Positions 15,801-30,800 of a stretch of 64,000 nucleotides of DNA are shown here, piece after piece; position 1 is the first letter of the stretch, and every line of letters starts with the position of its first letter. The DNA lies in the NCBI GenBank assembly GCA_013398275.1, contig VZSE01008498.1, forward strand, positions 453,873 to 517,872, given 5' to 3'. This DNA comes from Promerops cafer (taxonomy: Eukaryota > Chordata > Aves > Passeriformes > Nectariniidae). Under the pieces are notes generated by a model. The model was not told the DNA's origin and ran no database searches. It saw nothing but the letters and a program-made list of their open reading frames with translations. Made by a program: the position numbers and the translations under genes.

Positions 15801-18800
15801 TTACATGTTGCATAAAGAGTGTCCAGTATGTCTAAGACACGAAAACAAATGGTGATCTAACTGCTACAAAAAAACTTGTAAATGCCTTTAAGTGGTATAT
15901 ACTATCATTAAAAAGCTTTAATGAACTTTCACACATTAAGAAACATGTGGCTGCATTACTTAGTGTTACTAAAGCTATTCCAATGAATGATATTTGCATT
16001 CTGATTTGATAACACTGTTTTGTACACCTTTCCTGTCTTGTAATTGCATTGATACCAATCTTAACTAGTCCTGATGCTTCATACAGGTGCCACACTGATC
16101 TAATTTTACAAGGTTTTCTCCCAGTGAAATCCTAACTTTTTTCCATACATACATGAAGTCTACTCAGAATACATCATTGGATTAAAACTTCGACCTTAAG
16201 AGATTTAGGTAATGATTTAAAAAAAATGTTTTTCCTGTTTTGATTTCATATACCAGAATTGCAGGAGTTATAATACCCTGCTTTGTTACTTATTAGAATT
16301 TCATATGTAAGGAAGTTCTGTATTTCTTAGTCACAATGTGCTATTGGGTAAAGACTAATGCATGTTGACTTAGTTTCTGCAGCTAAAAATTAAAAACGTT
16401 TCGATATTCCCTCTGCAGCAATTTGACAATTAAAAGCATATTTTATTAAGATTCTCCTTTTATCAACATCAAATTTGTATTGAAAGTTCAAAAAACTTCC
16501 TGAAAAGTAATCTTTAATTATTTTTTACTTATTACATTGATTTTATTTTAATAAATTTATTATTACAATACTTACAGTTCCACCTACTATTCTTCCTAGT
16601 GGATACCATGCTCTTTCGTCAAACCAATTTAAAAATTCATAAAACCCATGAGATGCAAGATGATGTGTTGATCTATAGTTAAACCTAGAAAGAAACAGAA
16701 GGATAAGATAAAAATCAAGAACTTTAGCATCTCATTTACTATATAAGTACAATGGCCCTCTCTAAATCTGCAGAGTTTTAAAGTAAATTACTAAGTCCTC
16801 AGCTACTAACCACTATATTTTCTTCACTTCTACAGCCAGTGCATATAACACAGACGACAGCTTACAGTTTTTGGTAACTGTTTTTGTGTAAACTTTAAAA
16901 GGTTTCCTTTCACTCTGATACACACTCTGGTTATTTTATTCCTTTCTAAGACTACTCATTTTTGTATATAGTCTATCACATGCAGTCAGTGCAAGACTCC
17001 CATTCTGAGACAGGATAGCTACATGCTACATTTGCTGCTGCCACACTTCATGTAAAATTGACAGGTGACTCATTCAGTAACAGGCAACTGGAATCTGTTT
17101 GTTCACACTATCAAACTAACGGCCTTCTTTCAATCAGTAAGAATTTACACAATGTAGAACCTCTGTAGATGAAGTTTCATCTTCAAAGTTTGTACATTCT
17201 CTGCTGCAGAGAATTTCTGGTACAACAAAAGGTCTCTCATGCACACCTTCAGTTCAGCCTTCCACACTGTATAAAAACCATTAAAAAACACCAACAGACT
17301 GCTATTAAGGCATTCATCTACCACCTTCCTGGCCCAAAATATCTGTAACATCTGGTAACAAAACTTTTAAACTATTAAAATGTTTATTAGTTCTTGAAAT
17401 TAGGTATCAGGCTGCAAGAAGCACTACAGTGCATGTTATCCTAAAACAGCAACTCTTTTGTGACCATTCATTCAAAGGCCAAACTAAAAAGGCTACAGAT
17501 ATTGAGAATGTGAAGCTTTGTAGAGAAAGTTTAGGTAGAGAAAAGCCTGGGTGAACACAACTTCTGAAACAAGCAATATTTACAAAGCCAACCCTTCTAA
17601 TAGATATTCTAACTGAATTTCAGTTAACCACGTGAAATTCATTAATTAAAGAAGTATTAAAGATTTTATTCATTAGTTAAGTAGAAGTTCAGGTGACTAA
17701 ATGGAATACCACAACAGACAAAAGGTTAGATGGACAAACCACCACGAAAGACTTCCAAAGACACTGCTAGAATTCAAGCCTAGAAAAGCTTGTGTGTGGG
17801 GTTTTTTTTGCATCTATTTTATGGAAGTGTCCCCTTATATCAGAAATATGTATCCCTTCTGACAAAAATTTTTAAACTAAATCAAATTCTTTTGCACATC
17901 TAGGATTCTCAAAATATCACAGGTTTGCTTTGAACCAATTCATTTCCACAGAATAAAGCTAAGGTCATTTAAGACTGCAAACCCCATCAAGTTCCTAATT
18001 ATTTAATCAGTACAAGTATTATCTGAAATAAAACCACATTGAGGTCAAGAGCAGATTTCTTCATCTACACAGTGGAAGAACAAAAAGAACTGAAATTCAG
18101 GTTCAGATGTCAGCAAATTTGCATGTTTCAAGTGTCTGAACTATCACAGCATCAGTCAAATGACATTAAAAATAAGTAAATAACAAAGAGTGAAGCACTT
18201 TCAGGAACACTCTCTTACATCTGTTAAATAAGCAGTTATACAGGATACATTAACTGATAAAACTGTGGACTTTCAGAAGTCATTAGTCATGTTTATATAA
18301 GAAAATTCACACAAACATCAGTCATTCTGACCTAGAAATCTTTGATTCAAACAGCAATGTGACATTGGTTTCTAATAAACCCACAACTATTCCCATTTGA
18401 CTAGATTTCTAAATATTAATTAATTCTCCAGTTCTGAACTGTCAACTCTAATGTGATTTCTGAAGTGCTGTACCTGTAAAATTACTCTCTTATCTTAGGA
18501 TAGCAAGGTCTGTTGTTAATTTGTTTAGTGCCAAGTGCCTGCAGTATGGTATGCAACAAATCAGGAGTTTCATACTGCACAGGACACACAGAATCTATCC
18601 AGCTACAGACAGGACTGAAAACACTGAAAACCCAGCGAATATTGTTATCCTAGAACTTCAAACAGGGAACAAGAAAGATGTTTACTAACATGGATTACTT
18701 TCGAATTTTTAAATCATGACTCAAAATCACAGAGGCTACAAAAGTATGACTAATGTTTACTTTTACAGCATCAAAAGATTAGTTAAACAAATGAAATAGG

Positions 18801-21800
18801 CAAGAAGAATACATATTGACATTCTCCTCATGTTTCCAATTAGCAAAGCTTCGTAACTGACTTCAGAAGGATGCGAACAACTGTCTTGAGCTCTGGCAGC
18901 ATCCCATTAAGTCTTTAATAAGAATGAATTACCACTCAAAATTGAAATGCAACAGAACGGCATTTTACTTCTACTACTTCAGAGGTAAGAATTTAATCCT
19001 CCCTCTTAATATACTCTTAGACAGACACAAATCTATTAGCCCTTCTTTCAAAATAGTGATTCTTTTGCCACAAATGAAAGCATGCAGTTGACAGCTGGGC
19101 ATGTCTTTACAGCAGAAATTACTGGCAATACTGTAGTGTATTGTGAGAAGACCTGTGAGAACAAGAAATAACCTTCTAGACGCAAAAACTAAAACTAAAA
19201 ATATTTAGAAGCTTAATTCAGCACCTCACTTTGACTTAAAAAAAAAAGTGCCCACTTCACCTCCCACTAGGCTACCTGCAACCAAAAATAAGTTAAAATG
19301 TTAACATAAACATATGCACACATCAGGAAAAGGTTGCTGTGATGTTACATATCAAAGCCAGCTTCAGGCACGGACAAACTGGCAGCGATGGGCAGTGCAC
19401 CAGACAAAAGTATAGTTTGGCAAGCATATGATGATGCCAGTATTATGCTCTGATACCACTTAGCCCTTCACAGCACTTTTTTAGGGACAAGCCAGAACCT
19501 TGTGAGACTGTTTCCCTTTAAGTTAGAACAGAGAACGCTGCTAACAAACAGCGAGCATCACAAACCAGTCACACCTTACTATCTTGGTACTTTTCAAACT
19601 GTGCTTGAAATGCAGCACAGTGGTATTGTATTTCTACTGCAATGCTATCACAGTACCTGCAACTATCTATAGGTTTAACAGTGGTGTAAAACAGCTCTGG
19701 AAAATAGTAGAAAAACTGCCACCTTTGCCCACACCTGCATCTGGGAAACGTAGGGGCTGCAGCTGAGGGAGGAATCAGAATGGAGGCAAGAACAGCCAGT
19801 GCTGGGTAGGGGTTGCATGTCAGGTTTGGGGGTCACTGCCTGCCCCAGTTCTTCCACTTGCAGCAGCAGCAAGAAGAGGTGCTCCATCTTATCAAAGGAG
19901 ACACTGGAACCAAAGTACACTGCTGGTCACACTGACTAAACAGTATGTAGCACAATGTGACAGAACCAGAGTGAAGGACAGGATCTCTTTTCTGCCACTG
20001 TCAACCCTCACATCCATCTGATCTTGAGGTATGGAAACAGATTACCCATTTCCCAAGATTCCCTCTCATCCTCCCTCACCCCCTTGAGGCAAGTTGATTT
20101 GAAACAGACCTGAGAAGAATAAAGAACAAAATTATGTGAAGCACATGCTAATTAAATACTTAGCTAGAAAAACTGAGTAAAATGTTCAAGTTCTCAGTCC
20201 ATGCTGGGAAGAAGATACACACTTGCTAATATTCAGCTAAGGGCTTGACACCAGGAAGCACTGACTTATTTCAGTTGACGTTCTAGGAGGAAAAGTGATG
20301 CTCTGCTATTCTCCTTGCCTCTTTCTGTCATGTCTGTAGTTTGAACTATTTCCTCCTCCAAGCTAAGCTTTAAAGGAATAAACAATCCTAAGTCTTTGTA
20401 CATTTCAGAATTCAAAGTCCCAACCACCAAACTAGGCTGATATTGTAGTTTGAACCTTTGGGGGGATGCTCTAATGATCACCTAAGTGCTCTGTGTATGG
20501 TACCATTAATTTTGTGGCACTGTTGGAGATACCTACATTACAGCTGGTTCAGTAGACAACTGGAGATAAGTTAATAAAAATACGGCTCTCATTTCATATA
20601 TTTTAACATAGAACAGAGTATAAGCAGCAACAGCAAAATAACTGAAACAGAGGCATAATCTTTTTTTTAGAAAGCTTAACTAGGCAACTTGCAAAGCAAA
20701 GCCTGTGAAGTTTTCACTTATATATTATGCACTGTTAATACATAATCTTAACTATCTGTTCATGCTTAGGTTTGATTTTTATTCCTTGCTGTGAACTGCC
20801 TTTTTGATGACACAAGGCAATACTGTAGGATAATTACTTAATGCTAGTCACAGCAATCACTCTCTATCCAGGAGCTACAGAGTTCTCCAGCACCTCACAG
20901 CAACAATTACTGCTATATTTATAAAGAGACATCTTTGACGTTCCTAGGTTTAGTATTTCCTTGACAAAGTACTATTTAAGGTGAGTATTAAAATAAAATT
21001 CAGCCTACTGAGAAATAAGAACATATAGAAAAGAATAGCACATATACAGCAGTGAAGTTCCTTCATCCAGATCTTAACAACACTTAAGGCAAATTACACT
21101 GACAGCAATGGAATTCATTTGACCCCTCCATTCCAAGAGAGTGCAAGATCAGTGTGTTGCTTCTTGTGGAAATGGTGACTGTCTAAACCCCACTCAATTT
21201 CATGCTATTATTGCCCCATCATCTAGACTTTTTATACAGCATTTTACAGCCATCTGAGAATATGTAATCTCTTTACAAGCAGAATCTGTTGAAAATTTTC
21301 TAAGCCTTCAATTATAAAGGCTCCTGTGCTCTAAAAGTCTTCAGCTGCAGATGCACAAAATTTTCACATCTGCAAACTCAGAAAAATGACAAGATACAAA
21401 CTGTGAACAGTACAAGCTATCTGAGTAATTCTAGGAGTCAGTTTTTAATGCAAATGTAGATTACAGAATCAATTTGGCCATACAGAATCTAATTAGAGAT
21501 GGCAAGAGAGAGATTCTTGAAAAAGATAGTTGCAGATTGACTCCATATCCGACATATTCTTTGCATCCAAAGGAAGAATATATTCAGCAACACTTTATGG
21601 AAAATCTAATGAGAAACTTCAGTAACTTCCACTGAAACAAAGAAACATATATACAGTATTCCAAATTAACACACCTGCTTGCCCACAGACTATATTACAA
21701 GCACAAGATCCTGTAAGTCTCATTCTGAGCTCTGTCTCTGCAAATGAGCAATTAACACAATGAGTTCTGCATAAGGTTTTTAAAATGGAAGTGTAGCACC

Positions 21801-24800
21801 CATCAATCAAATAATGAATTCAAGGCACTAAGGAAGTCTTTCTCATCAGGAAAATTTTCACTTGTGTTACGTTTATAACTTTGGTAAGTATGTATGGACA
21901 TTTAAGCCACTTTCAAACAATCAAGATTAGAATTTTGGAGCAAGAATACCTACAGGCAAAAAATACTTATGACATGTAAAGAGCCTTTCCTGGTGCTCAC
22001 AACCCAAACCTAAGGTGTTAGACCTCACAGTAAGACTGGAGAAAACACACACCAAGCTCTATTTCTCTCATGTGTAAGAACCCATGAGATAGAGAGTGGT
22101 CCTCTGTTCACCTGAGCCAAAATTGACATAACTCTGCAAAATGGAAGAACAACCAGGCAATTTTATTTCATGAAAATCTCACATTCCTTTCTGTTTAACT
22201 TACATTCATATCAGTGGAATGGTTTTATTAGGTCCTAAGTCTAATACATACACTGTATGATTTGTCCTTAATTAGCACATTTATATATATTTTAAGTCCT
22301 TATGCAACCACAAATATTTTTTTTTTCTGGAATTTCTCTGGACACACCTACCATGTTTTTATGTGGAAGCTGTTATCACTTTGCACACTCAAGCTTCTGT
22401 ACCTCACCAGACAACAACCACCCAGGGAGTCATGAGCACATGAACTCTACCCCATCTTTCACAAGGGACACAAAACAGGTTTGCATAGTTCTTGCTAAAC
22501 TTGATTGAAAGATGATTATTAAAACAAGTCCACCAGAAAGAAAAACTAAAAGCTTTGACTGATGCAGAGTTTAATATCATCCTAATTCTGATGGTTTTAG
22601 GGGGTTAAATATGTTATTTTTGATTGTTTAGTCTTTACATTTTTATATCAAAATGTCTGGATATGTAATTACTCTTAGTATTCTGAGATAATATAAAGTA
22701 TACGTGATGGCTCCCGAGACTGCCCTACATTTAGAGAGGCTCAAATGACCTTTATGGAAAATCTAATGAGAAACTGTAGGGGTTTTGATGAAAGTAGGGC
22801 CATTTTAAAAGAGAAATACATGTCCTTCAAGCTGACTGTCAATCACAAACTTTTGACAGGAGACCTGGCAGCAGTACTGCCATTCTGAATTTCCTCAGGT
22901 TCAAAGCTGGCCATGGACCTGCTTCTGATTTCAGATTTCACAACTCTGGACAAACCCACCCACTCAGAAAAAATGTGGCAAAAGGTCCCTTGTTATACTA
23001 AGATTAGTAAGAATGATGATGTAACAAAATGGCAGGAAATTTTGCAGTGATGTGGCCACCTAACTTCAAAAACGATGGAAATTTTGAGTCAAAGGAGGAA
23101 GAAATTTCTGTTCTGGAATCCAGCTGAGAAACAAAACTCCTCCTTTTTGTAACATCTTTATAATAATCCCTGAAAGTAAACCAGGAGAAAGCCAAGGCAG
23201 AAAAAAGGGTGGATGACACAATCAGCAGGGCACCCATTTTTTCAGGCCCAACATTCAACTAAGCTCAATGGAAATCCCGAAGAATACCAGAATGTTTATA
23301 GAATAACCATTAAGAATTACCATTAAGAATATCAGAATGTCCCCAATGTGTTTAAGAAGGATTACAGCCTTCCTACTGCCACTACTTGGCATGGTATTTT
23401 CCCTGCCTGCAATAGGATGTTACGCTTAGCAAGTGCTAAAATCAGGAACTGCATGCTGCAAGTAGCTTAATGATAAAAAATTCTACAAGGAGCATATAGT
23501 CACTCAGCCTCTTCAGAGAACCCAGGGTACCTTCAGTATTTTTGCTAAGAAACTGTGAGCTTTTGAGAGCACTCCATGATCACAATTTGTATTTTTCACA
23601 CAATATACCACCATCTGAAACCACGATATGCTTCCCATCACCACTGTTGTGGGCGTATATCTGTCTACAACTTCAGACACTTCCCCTGATGCCTATAAGG
23701 TTTTTTATTACTTTTTCTCTGTCTTGCTTTTGAACTATTCCATATCTCAAGGCAAATTATTATGAAAAGCATTGGTTTTATCAATATCAAAAGACATACT
23801 TTGCCAGTGAATCCTGCCATTCATAACATGTAACAACATTTTAGACCAAAGAAGAAAGTGATGATGACATTTTTCTTGGGACAGTCAAAATTCCCAAGAG
23901 GTTTCAAAGATGAAAACAGAATAATTTGAAATTTTTACAGGCAAAACCGGAATGCTTGTTTTTTTCTGGACATCCACTTTACCCCAGATACCATGCTACA
24001 GCTGGCATCCAAATTGATGACAATGTTCGTTCTGTACCTTTTGACAGCATCAGCTTCTTGAGAGGCAACAATTCTCTCCTCAGTACAGTATAATCAACAC
24101 AAACTCAAAAAACCCTATAGTGCTATGTTTGTTTCTTTCCGAGTGCTCTTGGGCTACTCTGTGGCACAATAAGCCTTGTATGCTGCAACTCTGAAGGCTT
24201 TGCACCAAATTCAAGAATATGTTCAAGAGGGTGTTTTTCCAGAGCAGATCTGTGCTGTACTTGTTTTAAACATTATGGAGACAGCTTAACTCCAAGGTCT
24301 TCTAAGTTAAAGGCTGATACATGAGGATCTGCTTGGCAGGAAGGAATTAAAAGGCTATTAGCTGAACAATGTATTTTAAGAGCAAAGTATCCTTTCTGTG
24401 AAAAATCAGGTACTAAAAATCAGTGAGGTGAACATGACCGCTTCATAAGAAGTAACAGGGAACCGAGGACAGCTAGCTCCCAAGCCACTTTTTTCACTGT
24501 CTCCTACTATAGAAAAGCAACCTGTAACACTTAAACAACTACAGTGGACTCCTATTAAACTGATCCCAAAAATACCTGCTATCTTGTAGCAAGATCAAGT
24601 ATGTGTGCAGAAGTGAATACCAACTTTTGTAATAGTCTGAAATACATAGTACAACAAAGGAAATTCCCTATCCATTGCAGGTACTTTAATTATATTTTAA
24701 CTATTTGGAAGTATGTGGCACAGCCTTCATCTCTATTACATAATAAAGTCACCTATATGCTACAACGCTGTGGCAATCGAGAAAGTACCAGCTACACCCA

Positions 24801-27800
24801 AAATGCATTTTAACCAACTTCACTTCCCATTAAGTGAAATATAAGAAATCAGTCTGGATGCAAGATGGCCTGGCAGGCTGCTTCTACCCTGTGAAATACA
24901 AGACATGGTAAAAAGTAAACAGGACCCTTAGAAAGGCTCCAGATCCCTCACATAACAGATGATATTTAAGCAGTGACAATCTTCTTTCTGGCAGAACATT
25001 TAAACAGTTACAGCACCACAGAAGAACTTTAGCAGAAATTATTTTGTACAACCCTCAACAGTCAAGAGTCTGTTACTTGAACTTCTTTGTAACATGACAA
25101 AGGGTAAATCCAGCCAGATTCAGACATTAGATATCAAACCACTCTGTACAAACTATGGCAACATAAGATTCTTTAGCTCACAGAAATTAAAAGTATCTAC
25201 AGTGTTGTGGCTGCACATCTAAGTCAGTTTAGTAAGTTAAAATAAGGTAGCCTTTCATCCAAAAATCCTTACATATTTGCTCTTTAGTACGTTTCTTAAT
25301 GCATCTGCTATTCTTCCTCCTGCATCTAGGTCGGTCTCCCTTGCCTGAATTCTCTGACTATACTTTCTTTCCATTGGTTTCTCTGTAGGTAGATAAAATT
25401 TAGTCCAAGAACCTGGATCTCTCATAGTGCACCTGTTGAACTCCATCTGTTGCCATATTGACTTACTGACTTTTAATACAATAACTGCTGAGAAAGTAAA
25501 AATTGTTTCAGAATGGATAATACAAAGCATCATCAGAGCAGAACAGACAACAGTCTAACTTGAACAATTTCTGTCCTGTGATTAACACCAGGTTAAAGAC
25601 CTAATTTTATCTAACTTAAATATGTCTGCTCAAATTCTGCTTAAGATTTCAGTAACCTGGCATAAATAGACACAAACATTGCATTCCCAAGGACTGTAGA
25701 ACTGATCAGACAATTTTCACCTGTAGGTATGTATGTATATAGATAGAACTACCTGCAGAACAAACCAAACAATATACACAGAGTTTACAGGAAACAAGAG
25801 ACAGATCTAATTATGCCCTGAACAAATAAAGCTGGAAAGAAAAACACATTAATAAAGCCCAAAGTGCAAAGGCGTAAGAGTAAAAAAAAAAAAGTATTCC
25901 CAACTCTAGGATGCCTTGTACTAAATTACACATGCAAATTTAACTGTGGCAGTTATCCTTCAACTAACCTTTGCTAGCTAAAAGGAGTGCAGAAGCGCTC
26001 CTAATCCGCTTCTGTCTGCAAATCAGAAAAATTAGCTTGAATCACAGCTAAAAAGCAAACCACTCTAAAGACACCATAAAAGCCAACAAAAATTCTTCTA
26101 TAAATACATCAGCAACAAAGGGAGGGCTAAGGAGAACCTCCATGTTTTGTTGGATGTGGAAGGAAACAGTGACAAAGGATGAAGTTCCTAATGCTTCTCT
26201 GCCTCTGTCTTTTACAGTAAGACCAGATGTTGTTCGAGTACCCAGCTCCCTGAGCTGAAAGACTGGGATGAGGAGCAGAATGAAGCTCCCATACTCCACG
26301 GGAAAACGGTCAGCAACCTACTGCACCACTCAAACACACACCAAGCTGCATAGGGTCCACCCAAAGATACTGAGAGAGCTGGCAGAAGTGTCCACTAAGC
26401 CATTTTCAATCATTTCCCAGCAGCCCTGACTAACCAGAAAGATTCCAGTAGACCAAAGCCTGCAAATGTGATGTTCACCTACGAGAAGGGTGTGAAGGAG
26501 GATCCAGGAAACTCTGGGCCTGTCAACCTCACCTTGGTGTCAGGGAAGGTTATGGAGCAGATCATCCTGAGCACAATCATGCAGCACATACAGGACAACC
26601 AGGGCATCAGGTCCAGTCATGATGGGTTTATGAGGGGCAGGGGCCGCTTGGCCAACCTGATCTCCTCCTATGACTAGGTGACACACTTAGTGGATGAGAG
26701 AAAGACTGTGGATGCTGTTTATCTAGACTTGACTGCAGCCTTTGACACCATTCCCATAGTATTCTGGAGAAATTAGCTTCTCATGGCTTGGACAGGTACA
26801 CTGTTTGCTGGGAAAACAACCGTCTGGATGGCCAAACCTGAAGAGTGGTGGTGAATGGAGCTGCATCCAGTTGGCAGCTGGTCACAAGTGGTGTTCCCCA
26901 GGGATCAGTGTTGGGGACAGGCCAGTTTAATTTCTTTATCAATTATCTGGATGAGGGATCGAGTGCACCCTCAGTCAGTTTGCAGATGCTGAGTGGGAGT
27001 GTTGATCTGCTGCATGGCAGGAAAGCTCTGCAGAGGGATCTGGACAGGCTGGAATGATGGCCCCAGGCCAGTTATATGAGGTTCAACAAGGTGAAGTGCT
27101 AGGTCCTGCACTTGGATCACAACAACCCCTCTGAACACTGCAGGCTTGGAGAAGAGTGGCTGGAAAGCTGAATGGTGGAAAAGGACCTGGTTCAATAGCA
27201 GCTGAACATGAGCCAATCTGTGCCAGGTGGCCAAGAAGGCCAAAGGCATCCTGGCCTGGATCAGCAATAGTGTGTCCAGCAGGACCAGGGCAGTGATTGT
27301 CTCCCTGTGCTCAGCACCGGTGAGGCCACACCTCAAATCCCGTGTTCAGCTTTGGGACAAAAAAGAACATTGAAGTGCTGGAGCGAGAAGGGAAGGGCAG
27401 TGCCCAGAGAAGGGCAGTGAAGCTGGTGAAAGGCCTAGAGCACCTGCTACGAGGAGCAGCTGAAAGAGCTGGGTTTATTCAGCCTGGAGAAAAAGAGTCT
27501 TATGGGGAACCTTACCACTCTCTGCAACCACCTGAAAAGAGGGTTGGGGTAGGGGTCAGGTCGGGGTAGGGGTCAGCCTCTTCTCCCAGGTAACAAGTAA
27601 GATGACAAGTAAAATGACAAGAAGAAATGTCAAGTTGCACCAGAGGAGATTTAGATTAGGTATTTGGAAAAATTTCTTTGCTGAAAGGGTTGTTAAGCAT
27701 TGGAACAGGCTGCCCAGAAAGTGGTTGACTCACCAACCCTTGAAGTGTTTAAAAGAAGAGGGACATGCTAGTGCTGGCTTAACGGTTGGACCCATTGCTC

Positions 27801-30800
27801 AAAGAGGTCTTTTTCAACTTAAATGATTCTATGACCTCAACTATTTTAACTGATTTTATTCTGAAGCAGATTAAAAGTATCCACATACTCTATTAATACA
27901 GTCCAACAGAAGGGATGATGGCCCCTAGCTAAGGGCAAAAAGAATTCCAGCTGTTTGCAAAGTGACTGTACATTCTCACACTGGAGCAAATTAATGTGGG
28001 AATAGGATGTCACAAATAAAATATAACAAAGACCAAGAAAGTAGCTGAAAACTGAAAGTGGCCTTCATCCTTCCTCATAATACACAGAGTGGAGTTTATC
28101 TTTTCTTTTTATCTTTATATTTTGCATTCAGATACTTTCAGTGTCTGATTTAGTCTCAANAAAATTTCTTTGCTGAAAGGGTTGTTAAGCATTGGAACAG
28201 GCTGCCCAGAAAGTGGTTGACTCACCAACCCTTGAAGTGTTTAAAAGAAGAGGGACACGCTAGTGCTGGCTTAACGGTTGGACCCATTGCTCAAAGAGGT
28301 CTTTTTCAACTTAAATGATTCTATGACCTCAACTATTTTAACTGATTTTATTCTGAAGCAGATTAAAAGTATCCACATACTCTATTAATACAGTCCAACA
28401 GAAGGGATGATGGCCCCTAGCTAAGGGCAAAAAGAATTCCAGCTGTTTGCAAAGTGACTGTACATTCTCACACTGGAGCAAATTAATGTGGGAATAGGAT
28501 GTCACAAATAAAATATAACAAAGACCAAGAAAGTAGCTGAAAACTGAAAGTGGCCTTCATCCTTCCTCATAATACACAGAGTGGAGTTTAATCTTTTCTT
28601 TTTATCTTTATATTTTGCATTCAGATACTTTCAGTGTCTGATTTAGTCTCAAGTAAGTATGGCAAGCAGAATTTAAAATGAGTTATCAACTACTTTGATT
28701 TTATATCTTTCATTTTGTTTCAAGTAAGTCTAAATTACAAAGAAGCCCTAAGTTTTCATTGAATTCAATGTAACCTGTTAAGAATTGTACTTAATGGTTA
28801 CCAGTGTTTCTTTAAAGACTGTGCACAGGAAACACAATGTAATAATAAAATGTTATTTGCTTTTTAGGTATTCTCACATAAATGCTAGAGATTAAGTGAT
28901 GACTGTGATGACTACAGTGCTCAGCATTTAAAACAGTATTTATAATTAATATTAAATTCCTGCCATGTACAATGTGAAATTGAAGTTACATATTTATTTT
29001 CTCATTATGTGGTAAAACTTCTAGTATTATTCAGTCTTACTCTACCGTAGACATGGAGCTATTTCACTGTGCTCCTCTGTCATTGTAGCAAAATCCCATG
29101 AATGCTTAGAAATGACCTTAAAATGTGAAGGTGGAGGAACACTGCTACCATGAGCTAGGCTTGCTATTACACACATATGCTTTGAAGCTGTCACAAATGT
29201 TACTACAGAAATATTCAGAGACTACACCCACCATTGCCTCCTCTGTCCTACGTCCAGGAACATGCCCTTTCAAAAGCAAACCACCTCTTTGACCAGCCAG
29301 CTACACTGGTATATACAGTTTGGTAGCTACAGCCCCTCTGTTTTAGAACAGTAAAAGGATGAGTTTCATTTCTAAAGCTATTTTATTAAATCAAAGTGCA
29401 TCCTTTCACTGCTGCCCCACTGTGACATAAAATGAATGTGTGGTTGCCCATGAAAATGGGGAAAGCAGGATGCTAAAGCAAGAGGTTCAGTTTCAATTCA
29501 GATGTGTTTGAAAAGTCATGTACTGCAGGGGTATGTGAGAGTTGTTGGGAAGAACCTGGTGTAAGTTCTCAAGGGACAGTTCTTAGGTCACATAATCCTA
29601 AATCTTCTCTCTCTTTGCTCTCCAAACATGAATTAAGCTGGTCTGTTCCAGGACCTTTCATGCTTCAATCCCCACCAGACCATATGCCCTCTCAACTCTC
29701 TCTCTATAAATGTGCTGTTGTGTGGCTGTTCCTTCTTGAAGGTAGCACTGAAAGAAGACAGAGATGGCAGCGTGTGGAACATACTCTTACAAAGCAAAAC
29801 CATGATGTGCACAGCTAAGAATGTTTTGTTGAAACCAGAGTGCAATAAAGAAAAAAGAACCCTGAAGCTGACTTACAAAAGCAAAAGCCAGAAAATAAAA
29901 TTTAGTGATGGAACAATTACAAGCATGACACGTTTCACACAAAACATATCATCCAAGCTTGTGCCTAGCAAAAACTGGGCTTTACTGTGGGAGGGTGGGG
30001 CTAATGTTGGTGAAGTAAAGGTGGAATACAAAATTAAAACACTAGAAATTCCTTGGCTCCCATTTAGCCATAGGAGAATAATTACAGTTGTCATTACTAG
30101 CTGACCTGAGACATCACAAATTAAGATACTGTTGCTAATGTTTAAGGCAGTCTCTCCGGTGTCAAGATCCATTTTCTATTTGGAGAATGAAAGATTAAAA
30201 CTGTTACAGAGCAAAATTAATTGTGAGACATATGCAGTAGCTTTTCAAATGTTACTTCAGACATCTGACAATAGATGAATCATTCTAGTCACCTGAGTAA
30301 GATGAAACAGTCAAAACACAGTAGCATTACATAGCTTCTTGGAAAACTCAAACACTGCATTGGCTTTCATGACTTTCATTCCACAACAGTGAGTCTAAGA
30401 GGCATCCATTTACTATCATTGTTACCATTGATACAATGTGAAAGCTCCAATTTTGTTTTGCTGACTTTCTAAATTAGAAGAATTGCAACTTTAAGGAATT
30501 TTATCTATTGCCAGAGAAAAAATTAAAAATGTTTTACAGATGTTTAATACCCAAATGATCAAATATTTCAACCATGAAGATTAAATCACCTTTTTCAAGA
30601 TAAATGTTTTAAAAATATTTATTAAATTCTAAGTTATTTAACTGAACTTCCAAATGCTGTTCAGGCTAAGTTTAGAAAAAGGAGTTAGCACATTCAACGT
30701 ATGCAATATAGATATATATATAGATAGATATGTAAAGCTGGATAAACATAGAGAAATACTCAGGACAGGAAAGCTTGTTTTGTTATGTTTTGCTTCTGCA

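Noticed and set aside
23004..23258. 84-codon minus-strand open frame with a hydrophobic start resembling a signal peptide
   Set aside because: No STT3B similarity, no known family, and no splice context. An open frame of this length is expected by chance in an intron this large.
26468..27826. Several plus-strand open frames that look like a reverse transcriptase gene
   Set aside because: They are pieces of one decayed CR1 element with frameshifts and stops; not a host gene.
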